64,000 nucleotides of DNA, taken from contig NZ_AUIO01000002.1 in NCBI RefSeq assembly GCF_000423745.1, positions 1-64,000 of the forward strand, given 5' to 3'. The first letter of the stretch is position 1. The number at the start of each line of letters is the position of its first letter. Position numbers and translations under genes: made by a program. Below, one piece after another: positions 35,955 to 43,422 of the stretch. A model generated the notes under the pieces. The model saw only the letters and a program-made list of their open reading frames with translations, was not told the origin of the DNA and searched no databases. Origin of the DNA: Streptococcus plurextorum DSM 22810 (GTDB lineage Bacteria > Bacillota > Bacilli > Lactobacillales > Streptococcaceae).

Positions 35955-37766
35955 ACAATGTCAGTCGGTCATTTTTTGCGGACAGTTCAATACATGCCCT
36001 TCGGTTCCTCTCCCTACTCCTGCGTTTGCTCTCGTTTGATTTCTCCCTCTGTATCCTCTTAGCACAAGCGGGACAATACTTTGATATTCCAGAGCTGGGG
36101 ACGTATTCAACACCGCACACCGTACAATTTTTAGGCTTTAACGCCGTCCACCGCTTTGTGGGTGTGATATGTAATTCACCGACAAAGCCGATGAATTTAT
36201 AGTAAATCTTGATTTCCTGCCTTACTGTCCCGTCCGCAAGTTTCTCACGTTCCGAAACAAGTATCTTGTCTATGAGTGCGTTTATGATGGTTGCGTCCAA
36301 CTCTTTCAGCCCCTGATAGTTGCGGATTAGGGATAGAAAGTCCCTCACGCCCTGCGATTTCTCATAGCTGTCATTGAGCGTTTCCGTTACCTCTTTCAGC
36401 CGTGCTTCAATTTCAAGCTGCTCTTTCTGGTATTTCCCCGACATCATCTCAAAATTCCGCTCCGTGATACGCTCCATTACCTTGTCCTCATAGAGAGAGG
36501 AAAACAGCCTGTCAAGCTCCGCAAGGCGTTTGTTCAGCTTCTTCTTTTCTTTCTCTAATGATTTCGCCCTGCTCTGGTCTGTTTCCGTGAGCCGCCTTTC
36601 TATGGCTCTGACCGCCTTTTCATCATTGACCGCCATATCCGCAAAGCGGTTGATGTCGGCAAGGACGGCATTGAATAAGTCCCTCGCTTCAATGCTGTGT
36701 GCGGTACACATAACATTGCCATATCTGCCATAATTATTGCAGGTGTATTGTACGCAGTCGATGATGTCGGGGCGTTTCCTCCTGTTGGCACTCGCCGCCC
36801 GCATCGCATAGCCGCAGTCCGCACACTTGATAACGCCCGAAAAGATATTCTCAAATCCCCCTGCGTTCTGCTCCCGCCTGCGGCTCGTCATAAGCTGCTG
36901 TACGGTGTCAAATTCCTCCTGCGTGACTATCCCCTCATGGGTGTCTGGTATCACTTCCCATTCTTCGGGCAGCTTAGAGGGGCGTTTCTTGCTTTTCATG
37001 TTGGCTGCAATCCGCTTGTAGCCTGCAAGGTTGCCCGCATATATCGGGCTTCTTAAAATGCCCCTCACGCTGTTCTCGCTCCAAATATAACGGTTTTCCT
37101 CGTTATCCTCAAAGTACCGCTCATAGCCTGTTGCCCCTTGCTCCACCGCATAAGCGGCAGGGCGTAGGATATGCTGTTTGTTGATGTGCTTGCGGATTTT
37201 GGCGATGCCGTTGCCCGCTAACGCAAGGTCGAATATCTCCCTTACCACATGGGCAACTTTGTCATCTATCAGCAGATGGTTGTGGTCGGCAGGGTCTTTG
37301 ACATAGCCATAAGGGGCTGTTGTTCCCATGAATTTCCCCTGCTGAAACCTCGCACGGTACGCCGATTTTATCTTGACTGACACATCGGCAGAATACATTT
37401 CGTTTAGGATGTTGCGGAAAGGCGTGATGTCCATAGCGGATTTGTTTAAGGTGTCCACGCCGTCATTGACCGCTATATACCTCACGTTATGCTCTGGGAA
37501 AAAGACTTCCAGATATAACCCACAATCAAGATAGTTCCTCCCCAGACGGGATAAATCTTTTGTAATCACGCAGTTTATCAGCCCGTTTTCAATGTCCTTA
37601 ATCATATTCTGGAAACTTGGTCTTTGGAAATTTGTTCCAGAGTAGCCATCGTCAACATACGTTTTTGCTAAATGCCATCCCTGCCTTTTCACATAATCCG
37701 TGAGGATGGATTTTTGTGTCGCAATGCTCGCACTCTCGTTATCCGTGCCATCGTCCTTTATCCTTC
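35935..37766 (-). pseudogene. tnpX: TnpX-type large serine recombinase, N-terminus deleted
   Basis: The frame runs from KDDGTDNESASIATQKSILT through DDGYSGTNFQRPSF and TKDLSRLGRNYLD, the recombinase domain (PYGYVKDPADHN), the zinc ribbon CADCGYAMRAA, the coiled coil, and a second Cys cluster (CTVCGVEYVP...YCPACAKR), ending SSEMDD at 35935. About 20 N-terminal residues with the catalytic serine (YxRLS) are missing: an unrelated segment with a stop joins at about 37766. A GTG at 37692 could start translation, but the product would lack its nucleophile. TnpX of Tn4451 has 707 residues. GC content is higher than the surrounding ICE. Confidence 0.88.
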
Positions 37767-37795
37767 TTAGGTTTTTCTTTTTGGTGTTTTATGTA

Positions 37796-37836
37796 AAAGA
37801 AAAACCTAGCTTTTTTTGCTAGGCTTTTCTTTTACA
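37796..37836. terminator. Hairpin terminator downstream of the 105-residue gene
   Basis: CCTAGC-TTTTTTT-GCTAGG flanked by A- and T-runs forms a strong intrinsic terminator immediately downstream of the gene at 37832-38149. The junction to tnpX lies about 30 bases further left. Confidence 0.85.
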
Positions 37837-38149
37837 TTTCTTTAATTTTCAAATTTTTTATTTCCCACTCAAACCATTCGCTAAAATCTTGTTTAAAGCC
37901 GTTAATAGAATATTGCTCTTGTTCTTCTGCTTCTTTATCGTTTTGAGGGTCTAAGTAGGTCGGTTTATCTTTTGGTCTTGCGTATACACCTATCCATGTT
38001 TTAAAATCGCCCTCAAAACTGCTATCTATGATAAAGCCTTGCTCTTTTAGCTCTTCTCTTACTTGAGCTTTTAGATATTGCTGTTCTTGTGTTCCAAAAA
38101 ACTCATTTTCTGTAAAATCTTCTAATTGTAATTTTTTTGTTTTTTCCAT
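37832..38149 (-). CDS. Hypothetical plasmid-type protein
   Basis: A 105-residue acidic protein starting MEKTKKLQLEDFTENEFFGT. It has aromatic-rich segments (FEGDFKTWIGVYARPKDKPT, QDFSEWFEWEIKN) and no signal or membrane segment. I do not recognise a named family. It comes with the erm(B)-zeta segment typical of Inc18 plasmids, so it is probably plasmid derived. Confidence 0.65.
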   Translation of the reverse strand: MEKTKKLQLEDFTENEFFGTQEQQYLKAQVREELKEQGFIIDSSFEGDFKTWIGVYARPKDKPTYLDPQNDKEAEEQEQYSINGFKQDFSEWFEWEIKNLKIKEM

Positions 38150-38520
38150 TTTCTTTTCCTCTTTTCTTTTTTTTGATTTTTAGTTTTTTGACAACCATTT
38201 TTGTTAGGCGTTTGAGGAAGTGAAGCTGTTTTCCTCATGTTTTAAAAGCTAGAAATAAATTACAGTGTACGCTCCTTTCTTTTTTCGTTTTGTTGGTTCA
38301 TTTTCGCCAGTGTGTTCGTGTCGTTTGCTGTGACGAGTACGCAACATAGACACAAAGAAAACACAAGGGCGAGCTTGCTCGTTTATATACCCTTGTGTTT
38401 TCGACTGGATATGTTAAGGTAACAAACAGTAAATGACACGTTACAGACTGCAAAATGTACCAACTGAAAAAAGAAAGAATACCGTTGTGTGTTTTATTTC
38501 TCGATCAGCTTTTAAAACAT
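38150..38520. other. Non-coding plasmid-like stretch with inverted repeats
   Basis: No gene. AAAACACAAGGG and CCCTTGTGTTTT (about 38358-38402) form a long hairpin with a nested CGAGCTTGCTCG. CATGTTTTAAAAGC (about 38235) is repeated inverted as GCTTTTAAAACATG (about 38505). These look like plasmid control or recombination remnants. Confidence 0.5.
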
Positions 38521-38583
38521 GGGGTCCCGAGCGCCTACGAGGAATTTGTATCGATAAGAAATAGATTTAAAAATTTCGCTGTT
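38521..38583. repeat. 63-bp inverted repeat, left of erm(B)
   Basis: A perfect inverted copy of 40015-40077 (begins GGGGTCCCGAGCGCCTACGA). The pair encloses erm(B) and its leader in 1.43 kb. Similar sequence accompanies erm(B) on Inc18 plasmids and Tn917-derived DNA. Confidence 0.92.
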
Positions 38584-38844
38584 ATTTTGTACATTTAACT
38601 TGACGGTGACATCTCTCTATTGTGAGTTATTAGTGGTACAGTTTTCAACCGTTTTAATTATAAAAAAGTGGTGCATTTTTAAATTGGCACAAACAGGTAA
38701 CGGTTATTGCAGGTGTATTTCTTATCTATGGGTTTAACATGGATTTTATCATTAAAATCATGAGTATTGTCCGAGAGTGATTGGTCTTGCGTATGGTTAA
38801 CCCTAAAGTTATGGAAATAAGACTTAGAAGCAAACTTAAGAGTG

Positions 38845-38874
38845 TGTTGATAGTGCATTAAAAATTTTGTATAA
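38845..38874 (+). promoter_or_regulatory. erm(B) promoter
   Basis: TTGATA, exactly 17 bases, TATAAT (about 38846-38874). From memory the common erm(B) upstream sequence has a few more bases between these boxes (GTGCAGTATC...), so this copy may have gained an optimally spaced promoter; that comparison is unverified. Confidence 0.65.
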
Positions 38875-38932
38875 TAGGAATTGAAGTTAAATTAGATGCT
38901 AAAAATTTGTAATTAAGAAGGAGGGATTCGTC

Positions 38933-38992
38933 ATGTTGGTATTCCAAATGCGTTATCAAATGCGTTATGTAGAAAAACATCTACTGTTTTGA
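38933..38992 (+). CDS. ermBL: erm(B) leader peptide, rearranged and shortened
   Basis: GAAGGAG precedes ATG; the frame reads MLVFQMRYQMRYVEKHLLF-stop (19 residues). The usual ErmBL is 27 residues (MLVFQMRNVDKTST...YADK), stalling at the Asp of VDK. Here CAAATGCGTTAT is duplicated (four extra codons), Asp is replaced by Glu, and one base is lost, shifting the frame to an early TGA. The remaining old leader sequence is still readable up to 39026. Drug-dependent stalling is probably altered, a change often linked to constitutive erm(B) expression. Confidence 0.85.
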   Translation: MLVFQMRYQMRYVEKHLLF

Positions 38993-39151
38993 AACAGACT
39001 AAAAACAGTGATTACGCAGATAAATAAATACGTTAGATTAATTCCTACCAGTGACTAATCTTATGACTTTTTAAACAGATAACTAAAATTACAAACAAAT
39101 CGTTTAACTTCTGTATTTGTTTATAGATGTAATCACTTCAGGAGAGATTAC

Positions 39152-39889
39152 ATGAACAAAAATATAAAATATTCTCAAAACTTTTTAACGAGTGAAAAAG
39201 TACTCAACCAAATAATAAAACAATTGAATTTAAAAGAAACCGATACCGTTTACGAAATTGGAACAGGTAAAGGGCATTTAACGACGAAACTGGCTAAAAT
39301 AAGTAAACAGGTAACGTCTATTGAATTAGACAGTCATCTATTCAACTTATCGTCAGAAAAATTAAAACTGAATACTCGTGTCACTTTAATTCACCAAGAT
39401 ATTCTACAGTTTCAATTCCCTAACAAACAGAGGTATAAAATTGTTGGGAATATTCCTTACCATTTAAGCACACAAATTATTAAAAAAGTGGTTTTTGAAA
39501 GCCGTGCGTCTGACATCTATCTGATTGTTGAAGAAGGATTCTACAAGCGTACCTTGGATATTCACCGAACACTAGGGTTGCTCTTGCACACTCAAGTCTC
39601 GATTCAGCAATTGCTTAAGCTGCCAGCGGAATGCTTTCATCCTAAACCAAAAGTAAACAGTGTCTTAATAAAACTTACCCGCCATACCACAGATGTTCCA
39701 GATAAATATTGGAAGCTATATACGTACTTTGTTTCAAAATGGGTCAATCGAGAATATCGTCAACTGTTTACTAAAAATCAGTTTCATCAAGCAATGAAAC
39801 ACGCCAAAGTAAACAATTTAAGTACCATTACTTATGAGCAAGTATTGTCTATTTTTAATAGTTATCTATTATTTAACGGGAGGAAATAA
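39152..39889 (+). CDS. erm(B): 23S rRNA adenine-N6 methyltransferase Erm(B)
   Basis: A full-length 245-residue Erm: SAM-binding motif [18 protein letters not shown] (residues about 34-50), catalytic motif [14 protein letters not shown], and C-terminal helical domain ending LFNGRK. It dimethylates A2058 of 23S rRNA, giving macrolide-lincosamide-streptogramin B resistance. RBS AGGAGAG precedes ATG. Expression is normally attenuated through the leader upstream, which is rearranged here. It runs opposite to the neighbouring zeta and tet genes. Confidence 0.97.
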   Translation: MNKNIKYSQNFLTSEKVLNQIIKQLNLKETDTVYEIGTGKGHLTTKLAKISKQVTSIELDSHLFNLSSEKLKLNTRVTLIHQDILQFQFPNKQRYKIVGNIPYHLSTQIIKKVVFESRASDIYLIVEEGFYKRTLDIHRTLGLLLHTQVSIQQLLKLPAECFHPKPKVNSVLIKLTRHTTDVPDKYWKLYTYFVSKWVNREYRQLFTKNQFHQAMKHAKVNNLSTITYEQVLSIFNSYLLFNGRK

Positions 39890-39893
39890 TTCT

Positions 39894-39974
39894 ATGAGTC
39901 GCTTTTGTAAATTTGGAAAGTTACACGTTACTAAAGGGAATGGAGATAAATTATTAGGTATAGGGCACCTCTAA
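39894..39974 (+). CDS. Short ORF following erm(B), truncated form
   Basis: 26 codons (MSRFCKFGKLHVTKGNGDKL...) with RBS GGGAGG four bases past the erm(B) stop. A similar small ORF follows erm(B) in Tn917 and related elements. Function unknown; possibly not significant. Confidence 0.5.
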   Translation: MSRFCKFGKLHVTKGNGDKLLGIGHL

Positions 39975-40014
39975 TAACTACCAATTAATTCACCTCAAAA
40001 TGAAATTAGAAAAA

Positions 40015-40077
40015 AACAGCGAAATTTTTAAATCTATTTCTTATCGATACAAATTCCTCGTAGGCGCTCGGGACCCC
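40015..40077. repeat. 63-bp inverted repeat, right of erm(B)
   Basis: Exact inverted copy of 38521-38583 (no mismatch over 63 bases, diverging on both sides). Confidence 0.92.
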
Positions 40078-40100
40078 AACATGAGGAAATGTTTTTATAA

Positions 40101-40138
40101 AAAAAGAGTAGTTACCGTTTTTTGGTAACTACTCTTTT
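40101..40138. terminator. Bidirectional terminator between erm(B) segment and zeta
   Basis: AAAAGAGTAGTTACCG and its inverse complement CGGTAACTACTCTTTT form a nearly perfect stem with a small T loop, flanked by A- and T-runs. It ends the zeta transcript on the minus strand. Confidence 0.9.
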
Positions 40139-40151
40139 CCTTTTTTAAGGT

Positions 40152-41015
40152 TTAAATACCTGGAAGTTTAGGTGTTTTGGGTATTGGTGGTGTAGGTGGC
40201 TGCAAGCTTTCCAATTTTTGTTGAATTGCTTTAAATTCAGGTGTCTCTTGGTGTTTATTTAGAACCATTTTTTGCTCTATTCGTTCTAAAGTCGGTTGAA
40301 TTTCTTTCCCTGATACTTTACGATTCAATTCTTTTTCTAAGGTTTCTTTTGGACTAATAGAAGGTGTTTCCAAACTTGAATAGAGTTTTACTCCTTCTCT
40401 GTTATATAGCCTTATATCGCTAAATAAGCCCGTTTTATGAAGGGTTTCTAAATTGGTCGGTAAGTTTTTGACAACAATATCATGCGCTTGTTTTGGTGTT
40501 GCCCTGGCTGTCATTGGATCATCTGCATACATGGTTTCATATCGTTCAATTGTTCCTAAATATGAGTTGATTTTAGGTACTGCCATGACATACATTTTTG
40601 TTTCATAACCTTTGGCTTGAAGCATTGTTGCGGTTTGAATAGGAACGTCTGTTGTTCGTCCTGTACCTTCGATCACCAAATTATACCCTTGATCGCTCAA
40701 ACGGCTTATGATCGCTTCTGTCATGCGATTAGAATAAGGGGTAACGTGTTTTACTACGTCTTTTTCATAAAGTTTCACTAGTTCATCAAAATTAGGGTGC
40801 TGTTGTTTAAAGGTATCATTATCAATGACAATAACATTCCCTTGTGTTTCTTCAAAAATTGCTGATCGCAAACTGGTTTTCCCTGACCCTGGTTGCCCAC
40901 CAAGTAAAAAAGCGGTTGGCGATTCAACCGCTTTTTTTCCTTGAATCAATTCTTCTAAATTATCATTTAAGCGATTCTCAAATTGTTTGTCAGTAAAATT
41001 GACTATATTTGCCAT
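40152..41015 (-). CDS. Zeta toxin kinase (epsilon-zeta type II toxin-antitoxin)
   Basis: A 287-residue protein, the full length of pSM19035-type zeta. Walker A is [13 protein letters not shown] (residues about 38-50), the catalytic-region Asp is in [20 protein letters not shown], and the substrate Arg segment is [11 protein letters not shown]. Zeta phosphorylates UDP-N-acetylglucosamine and blocks wall synthesis; in plasmids it kills cured cells. The tail is Pro-rich ([15 protein letters not shown]). No disabling change is visible, yet the neighbouring antitoxin has lost its N-terminus. The omega regulator and its promoter are absent, so expression depends on read-through. Confidence 0.93.
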   Translation of the reverse strand: MANIVNFTDKQFENRLNDNLEELIQGKKAVESPTAFLLGGQPGSGKTSLRSAIFEETQGNVIVIDNDTFKQQHPNFDELVKLYEKDVVKHVTPYSNRMTEAIISRLSDQGYNLVIEGTGRTTDVPIQTATMLQAKGYETKMYVMAVPKINSYLGTIERYETMYADDPMTARATPKQAHDIVVKNLPTNLETLHKTGLFSDIRLYNREGVKLYSSLETPSISPKETLEKELNRKVSGKEIQPTLERIEQKMVLNKHQETPEFKAIQQKLESLQPPTPPIPKTPKLPGI

Positions 41016-41016
41016 A

Positions 41017-41595
41017 TTAAGCCACTTTCTCTTTATTCAAAACTTGTTTTGAGTAACGATTCATTGACCGCCAATACTCATGAACGGCTTGTAATTCTTC
41101 TAAAGAATAATCAAAAAGATTTACACGTTTTGCAAGCTTTAATTGGTTTAATAAATTGACTTCCAATAATTGAGAGTCAGATTTCTGTATTGCCGAAGCG
41201 GTGCAATGCTCCATAGCGGCGATTTGGTAAAAATTGAACTCATACTCGTAGTAGAGCAGGAAACGCCGCCTTTGTATCTCTGGAAGGCTCCCAACCGCCT
41301 TATAGAGCGTTTCATTCCGTTCTTCCTCAACCATGCGTTCATCAAGGCTCTTAGGCACACGCAACGCCCGTCTGTAAAGGGTTTCGTCCCATACCTCGTT
41401 AAACTCCCTGTGCCGCTCGTCCCATTAGAAAAGATTCCTGTTCCTGCGCTCCATCTGCCGAAACTCCATAAAGAACTGTTCCGACACTTCCAACTCGTGG
41501 GATTTGCCCTGCCCGTCCTTAAAGCTGATAAAATACCTTGTGCCGCTTTCCGTGGATTCCTCCCGAAGCGTGTATGCCTTAACCCTGTATGCCAT
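41017..41595 (-). pseudogene. Chimera: sigma-like gene (with nonsense codon) fused to epsilon antitoxin C-terminus
   Basis: From ATG 41595 (GGAGG upstream) the frame reads MAYRVKAYTLREESTESG to RRNRNLF, meets TAA at 41425-41427, and continues in the same frame WDERHREFNEVWDETLYRRA with a sigma region 4-like HTH (EFNFYQIAAMEHCTASAIQK). At about 41180 it switches without a frame change into LLEVNLLNQLKLAKRVNLFD...[12 protein letters not shown], the last ~50 of about 90 residues of the zeta-neutralising epsilon protein. GTG at 41364 could start a 115-residue chimera. Epsilon contacts the zeta active site through its N-terminal helix, which is lost. It is next to zeta with one base between stop and start. 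Confidence 0.88.
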
Positions 41596-41678
41596 CCTGT
41601 TGTCCTCCTGCAAAAAATGAGTGAGGGGATTTCCATCCCTCACCCAGTAGCCCGCAGGATGGCAGGCTGTTTTAGAAG

Positions 41679-42104
41679 CTATAAAATTTTCCGCAGCTTC
41701 TTCCGCAGATGGTCTAACCTCGCATAGATGGCACCAGTCGTCAAATGCACAAGCGGGGCAATCTCCTTTGTGGAATACCCCTGCATTTTCAGCAGGACGA
41801 TTTTCAAGGTACGCCCGTCCACCGTGACTAATACTTGATAGAGATTTTCGCTCTCAATCTCTTCCAGTAACTCCGCAACTGTATTCACCTCCGCTTGCCG
41901 CTCCCTGTCTGCCATGTCCTCAAGGTATTCCGCAACGTCATTCGTCCATCGGTAAAACCGCCTGTTGGAATTGAAGTCTGCCCTGTCCGCTATGCGTATC
42001 TGCTCAATGGTCACTTCATCAACGCCGCACTCACGCAGCAGCTTTTCCTCCGCTTCTTTCCAGATACGCCATTTCCTGTCCTCCCGTCCGTGGTTGTATG
42101 CCAT
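41679..42104 (-). CDS. Sigma-70 region 4-like DNA-binding protein
   Basis: A 141-residue protein starting MAYNHGREDRKWRIWKEAEE (GGAGG eight bases upstream). The C-terminal helix-turn-helix KMQGYSTKEIAPLVHLTTGAIYARLDHLRKKLRKIL resembles sigma factor region 4. Such proteins are common in Clostridia-derived transposons next to tetracycline genes and may control the element's own genes. GC content exceeds that of the ICE, fitting recent transfer. Confidence 0.75.
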   Translation of the reverse strand: MAYNHGREDRKWRIWKEAEEKLLRECGVDEVTIEQIRIADRADFNSNRRFYRWTNDVAEYLEDMADRERQAEVNTVAELLEEIESENLYQVLVTVDGRTLKIVLLKMQGYSTKEIAPLVHLTTGAIYARLDHLRKKLRKIL

Positions 42105-42198
42105 TCTTTCTTCCTCCAATCAGAATTGATTGAGAGGGCAGAGAAAAGCCCCCTCATTTTCCCAAAGGAAAAAACAAGGGGGCTGAACGCCTTAAATT

Positions 42199-42708
42199 TT
42201 AATTTTCTATTATCTTTCTTAGTTTTCTTAGGATTCTGGCTTTGCGTTTGTTCACAACGCTCTGGGTTATGCCTAACCTCGCCCCGACTTCACGCTCGGA
42301 AAGTCCGTCAAAAAAGATTGCCTGTATCAACTCCTGCTCACTATCCGACAACAAAGGCAGGGCGGCTTTCAGCCTGTCCACCATAACAGCATTGACAACG
42401 GTTTCCGCAATGTCCGCCGCTTCATCAGCGATAAAGTCCAGAGGATTCCCCTCGCTGTCCGTAAATCCGTCCAGAGATAGCAGGCTGTTCCTCGCATCTA
42501 ATTTTTGCAGGTAACGCCACCGCTCCCTGTCACGGTAGAAGTCCGCATATTGCTCCCTTACGACTTCAAGCAGACAACCTTGGACGGGGATAAACAGCTT
42601 GTCCATATATCCCTTGTCGGCTTGCCTGCGGCGGCAGAAATCCGTATAGGACAGTTCCACATAGCCGCCGCTTTCTTTGATATATACTTTTCTTGGTGCG
42701 TATTTCAC
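42199..42708 (-). CDS. ECF-like sigma factor / sigma region 4 protein
   Basis: A 169-residue protein starting at GTG (MKYAPRKVYIKESGGYVELS), preceded by GGAGG at eight bases; the frame is open 48 codons further but without RBS. The C-terminal region ALPLLSDSEQELIQAIFFDGLSEREVGARLGITQSVVNKRKARIL is a sigma region 4 HTH. It probably regulates element genes. Third member of a run of related small regulators in this transposon. Confidence 0.78.
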   Translation of the reverse strand: MKYAPRKVYIKESGGYVELSYTDFCRRRQADKGYMDKLFIPVQGCLLEVVREQYADFYRDRERWRYLQKLDARNSLLSLDGFTDSEGNPLDFIADEAADIAETVVNAVMVDRLKAALPLLSDSEQELIQAIFFDGLSEREVGARLGITQSVVNKRKARILRKLRKIIEN

Positions 42709-43142
42709 CGCTAATACCTCCAATCTGAATTTTTGAAATGTAAAAATCCAGATGGAGAGGCGGGGAGCGGCAACGCACACCAGAAACAGCCCTGCGGCAC
42801 TTTCCAACAAAAAACGACAAAAGAAAAACCGCAAAGGCTCTGTGACCTTCACGGTTATGGGAAATACAAATTCTGTTGTATGGAGATTGTACTTCCACTT
42901 TCAAGGTGAGAAGTACCGCTGCACTGGCAGAAATTTTTTTAACTGGTTTCCTGCCATTCTCTGATATGCTATGTATTGATAAATTTTACTTCGTATGAGC
43001 AGATGAATAACCGCCCGAAAAAAGAACATAAAAAAATCCCTCCAAATTTAAAAACAAATTCAGAGGGTAATTTAGGGTATAACAAAATAACCCACCCGAA
43101 TATCGTTTTTTTTATTTGGTGAGTTTGTTCTTTCAAATACGA
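42709..43142. other. Intergenic stretch between sigma-like gene and KTR gene
   Basis: No supported gene on either strand. A short inverted repeat CCCTCC...GAGGG lies near 43040-43065. The GC content drops from the sigma-gene level to A/T-rich toward the right. Confidence 0.4.
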
Positions 43143-43194
43143 AACAAAAAGAGCCGATGATTCGTGAATTGTTCCACAATTTCATCGGCTCTGC
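43143..43194 (-). terminator. Terminator after the KTR gene
   Basis: AGAGCCGATGA and TCATCGGCTCT form a stem around a 20-base loop, followed on the minus strand by TTTTTGTTT. It ends the tet-KTR transcript. Confidence 0.85.
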
Positions 43195-43197
43195 GTC

Positions 43198-43371
43198 TTA
43201 AGCGTCTGGCTCTTTGATGACAGTTATCTTCAAGTTGTCAACTTTAATCAAGCTTTCTTGTCTGCATTTTGGACAATAAAGGGGATAATTCTCCAAAACA
43301 GTGTCCTTCCTAATTTTATTACGGGTTTTGCTCCCACAAACAGGACACAATATCCATTCGCATTTCATCAT
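43198..43371 (-). CDS. Cysteine-rich KTR-domain protein
   Basis: A 57-residue protein, MMKCEWILCPVCGSKTRNKI then LYCPKCRQESLIKVDNLKI, with two CPxC zinc-ribbon pairs. This is the Cys-rich KTR family, typically found just downstream of tet(O)/tet(W)/tet(M)-type genes on mobile elements. The function is unknown. It is 51 bases from the tet stop and probably co-transcribed. Confidence 0.85.
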   Translation of the reverse strand: MMKCEWILCPVCGSKTRNKIRKDTVLENYPLYCPKCRQESLIKVDNLKITVIKEPDA

Positions 43372-43422
43372 AATTAGTCTCTAATCCTTTCAAATCTCAT
43401 TTTATATGACTTTTGCAAGCTG

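Noticed and set aside
38521..40077. Complete Tn917 or Tn551-like transposon around erm(B)
   Set aside because: No transposase or resolvase gene and only 63-bp repeats; this is an erm(B) segment of plasmid type.
41148..42386. Long plus-strand frames opposite the sigma-like genes
   Set aside because: Shadows in GC-rich DNA; the minus strand has RBS-supported genes with helix-turn-helix motifs.
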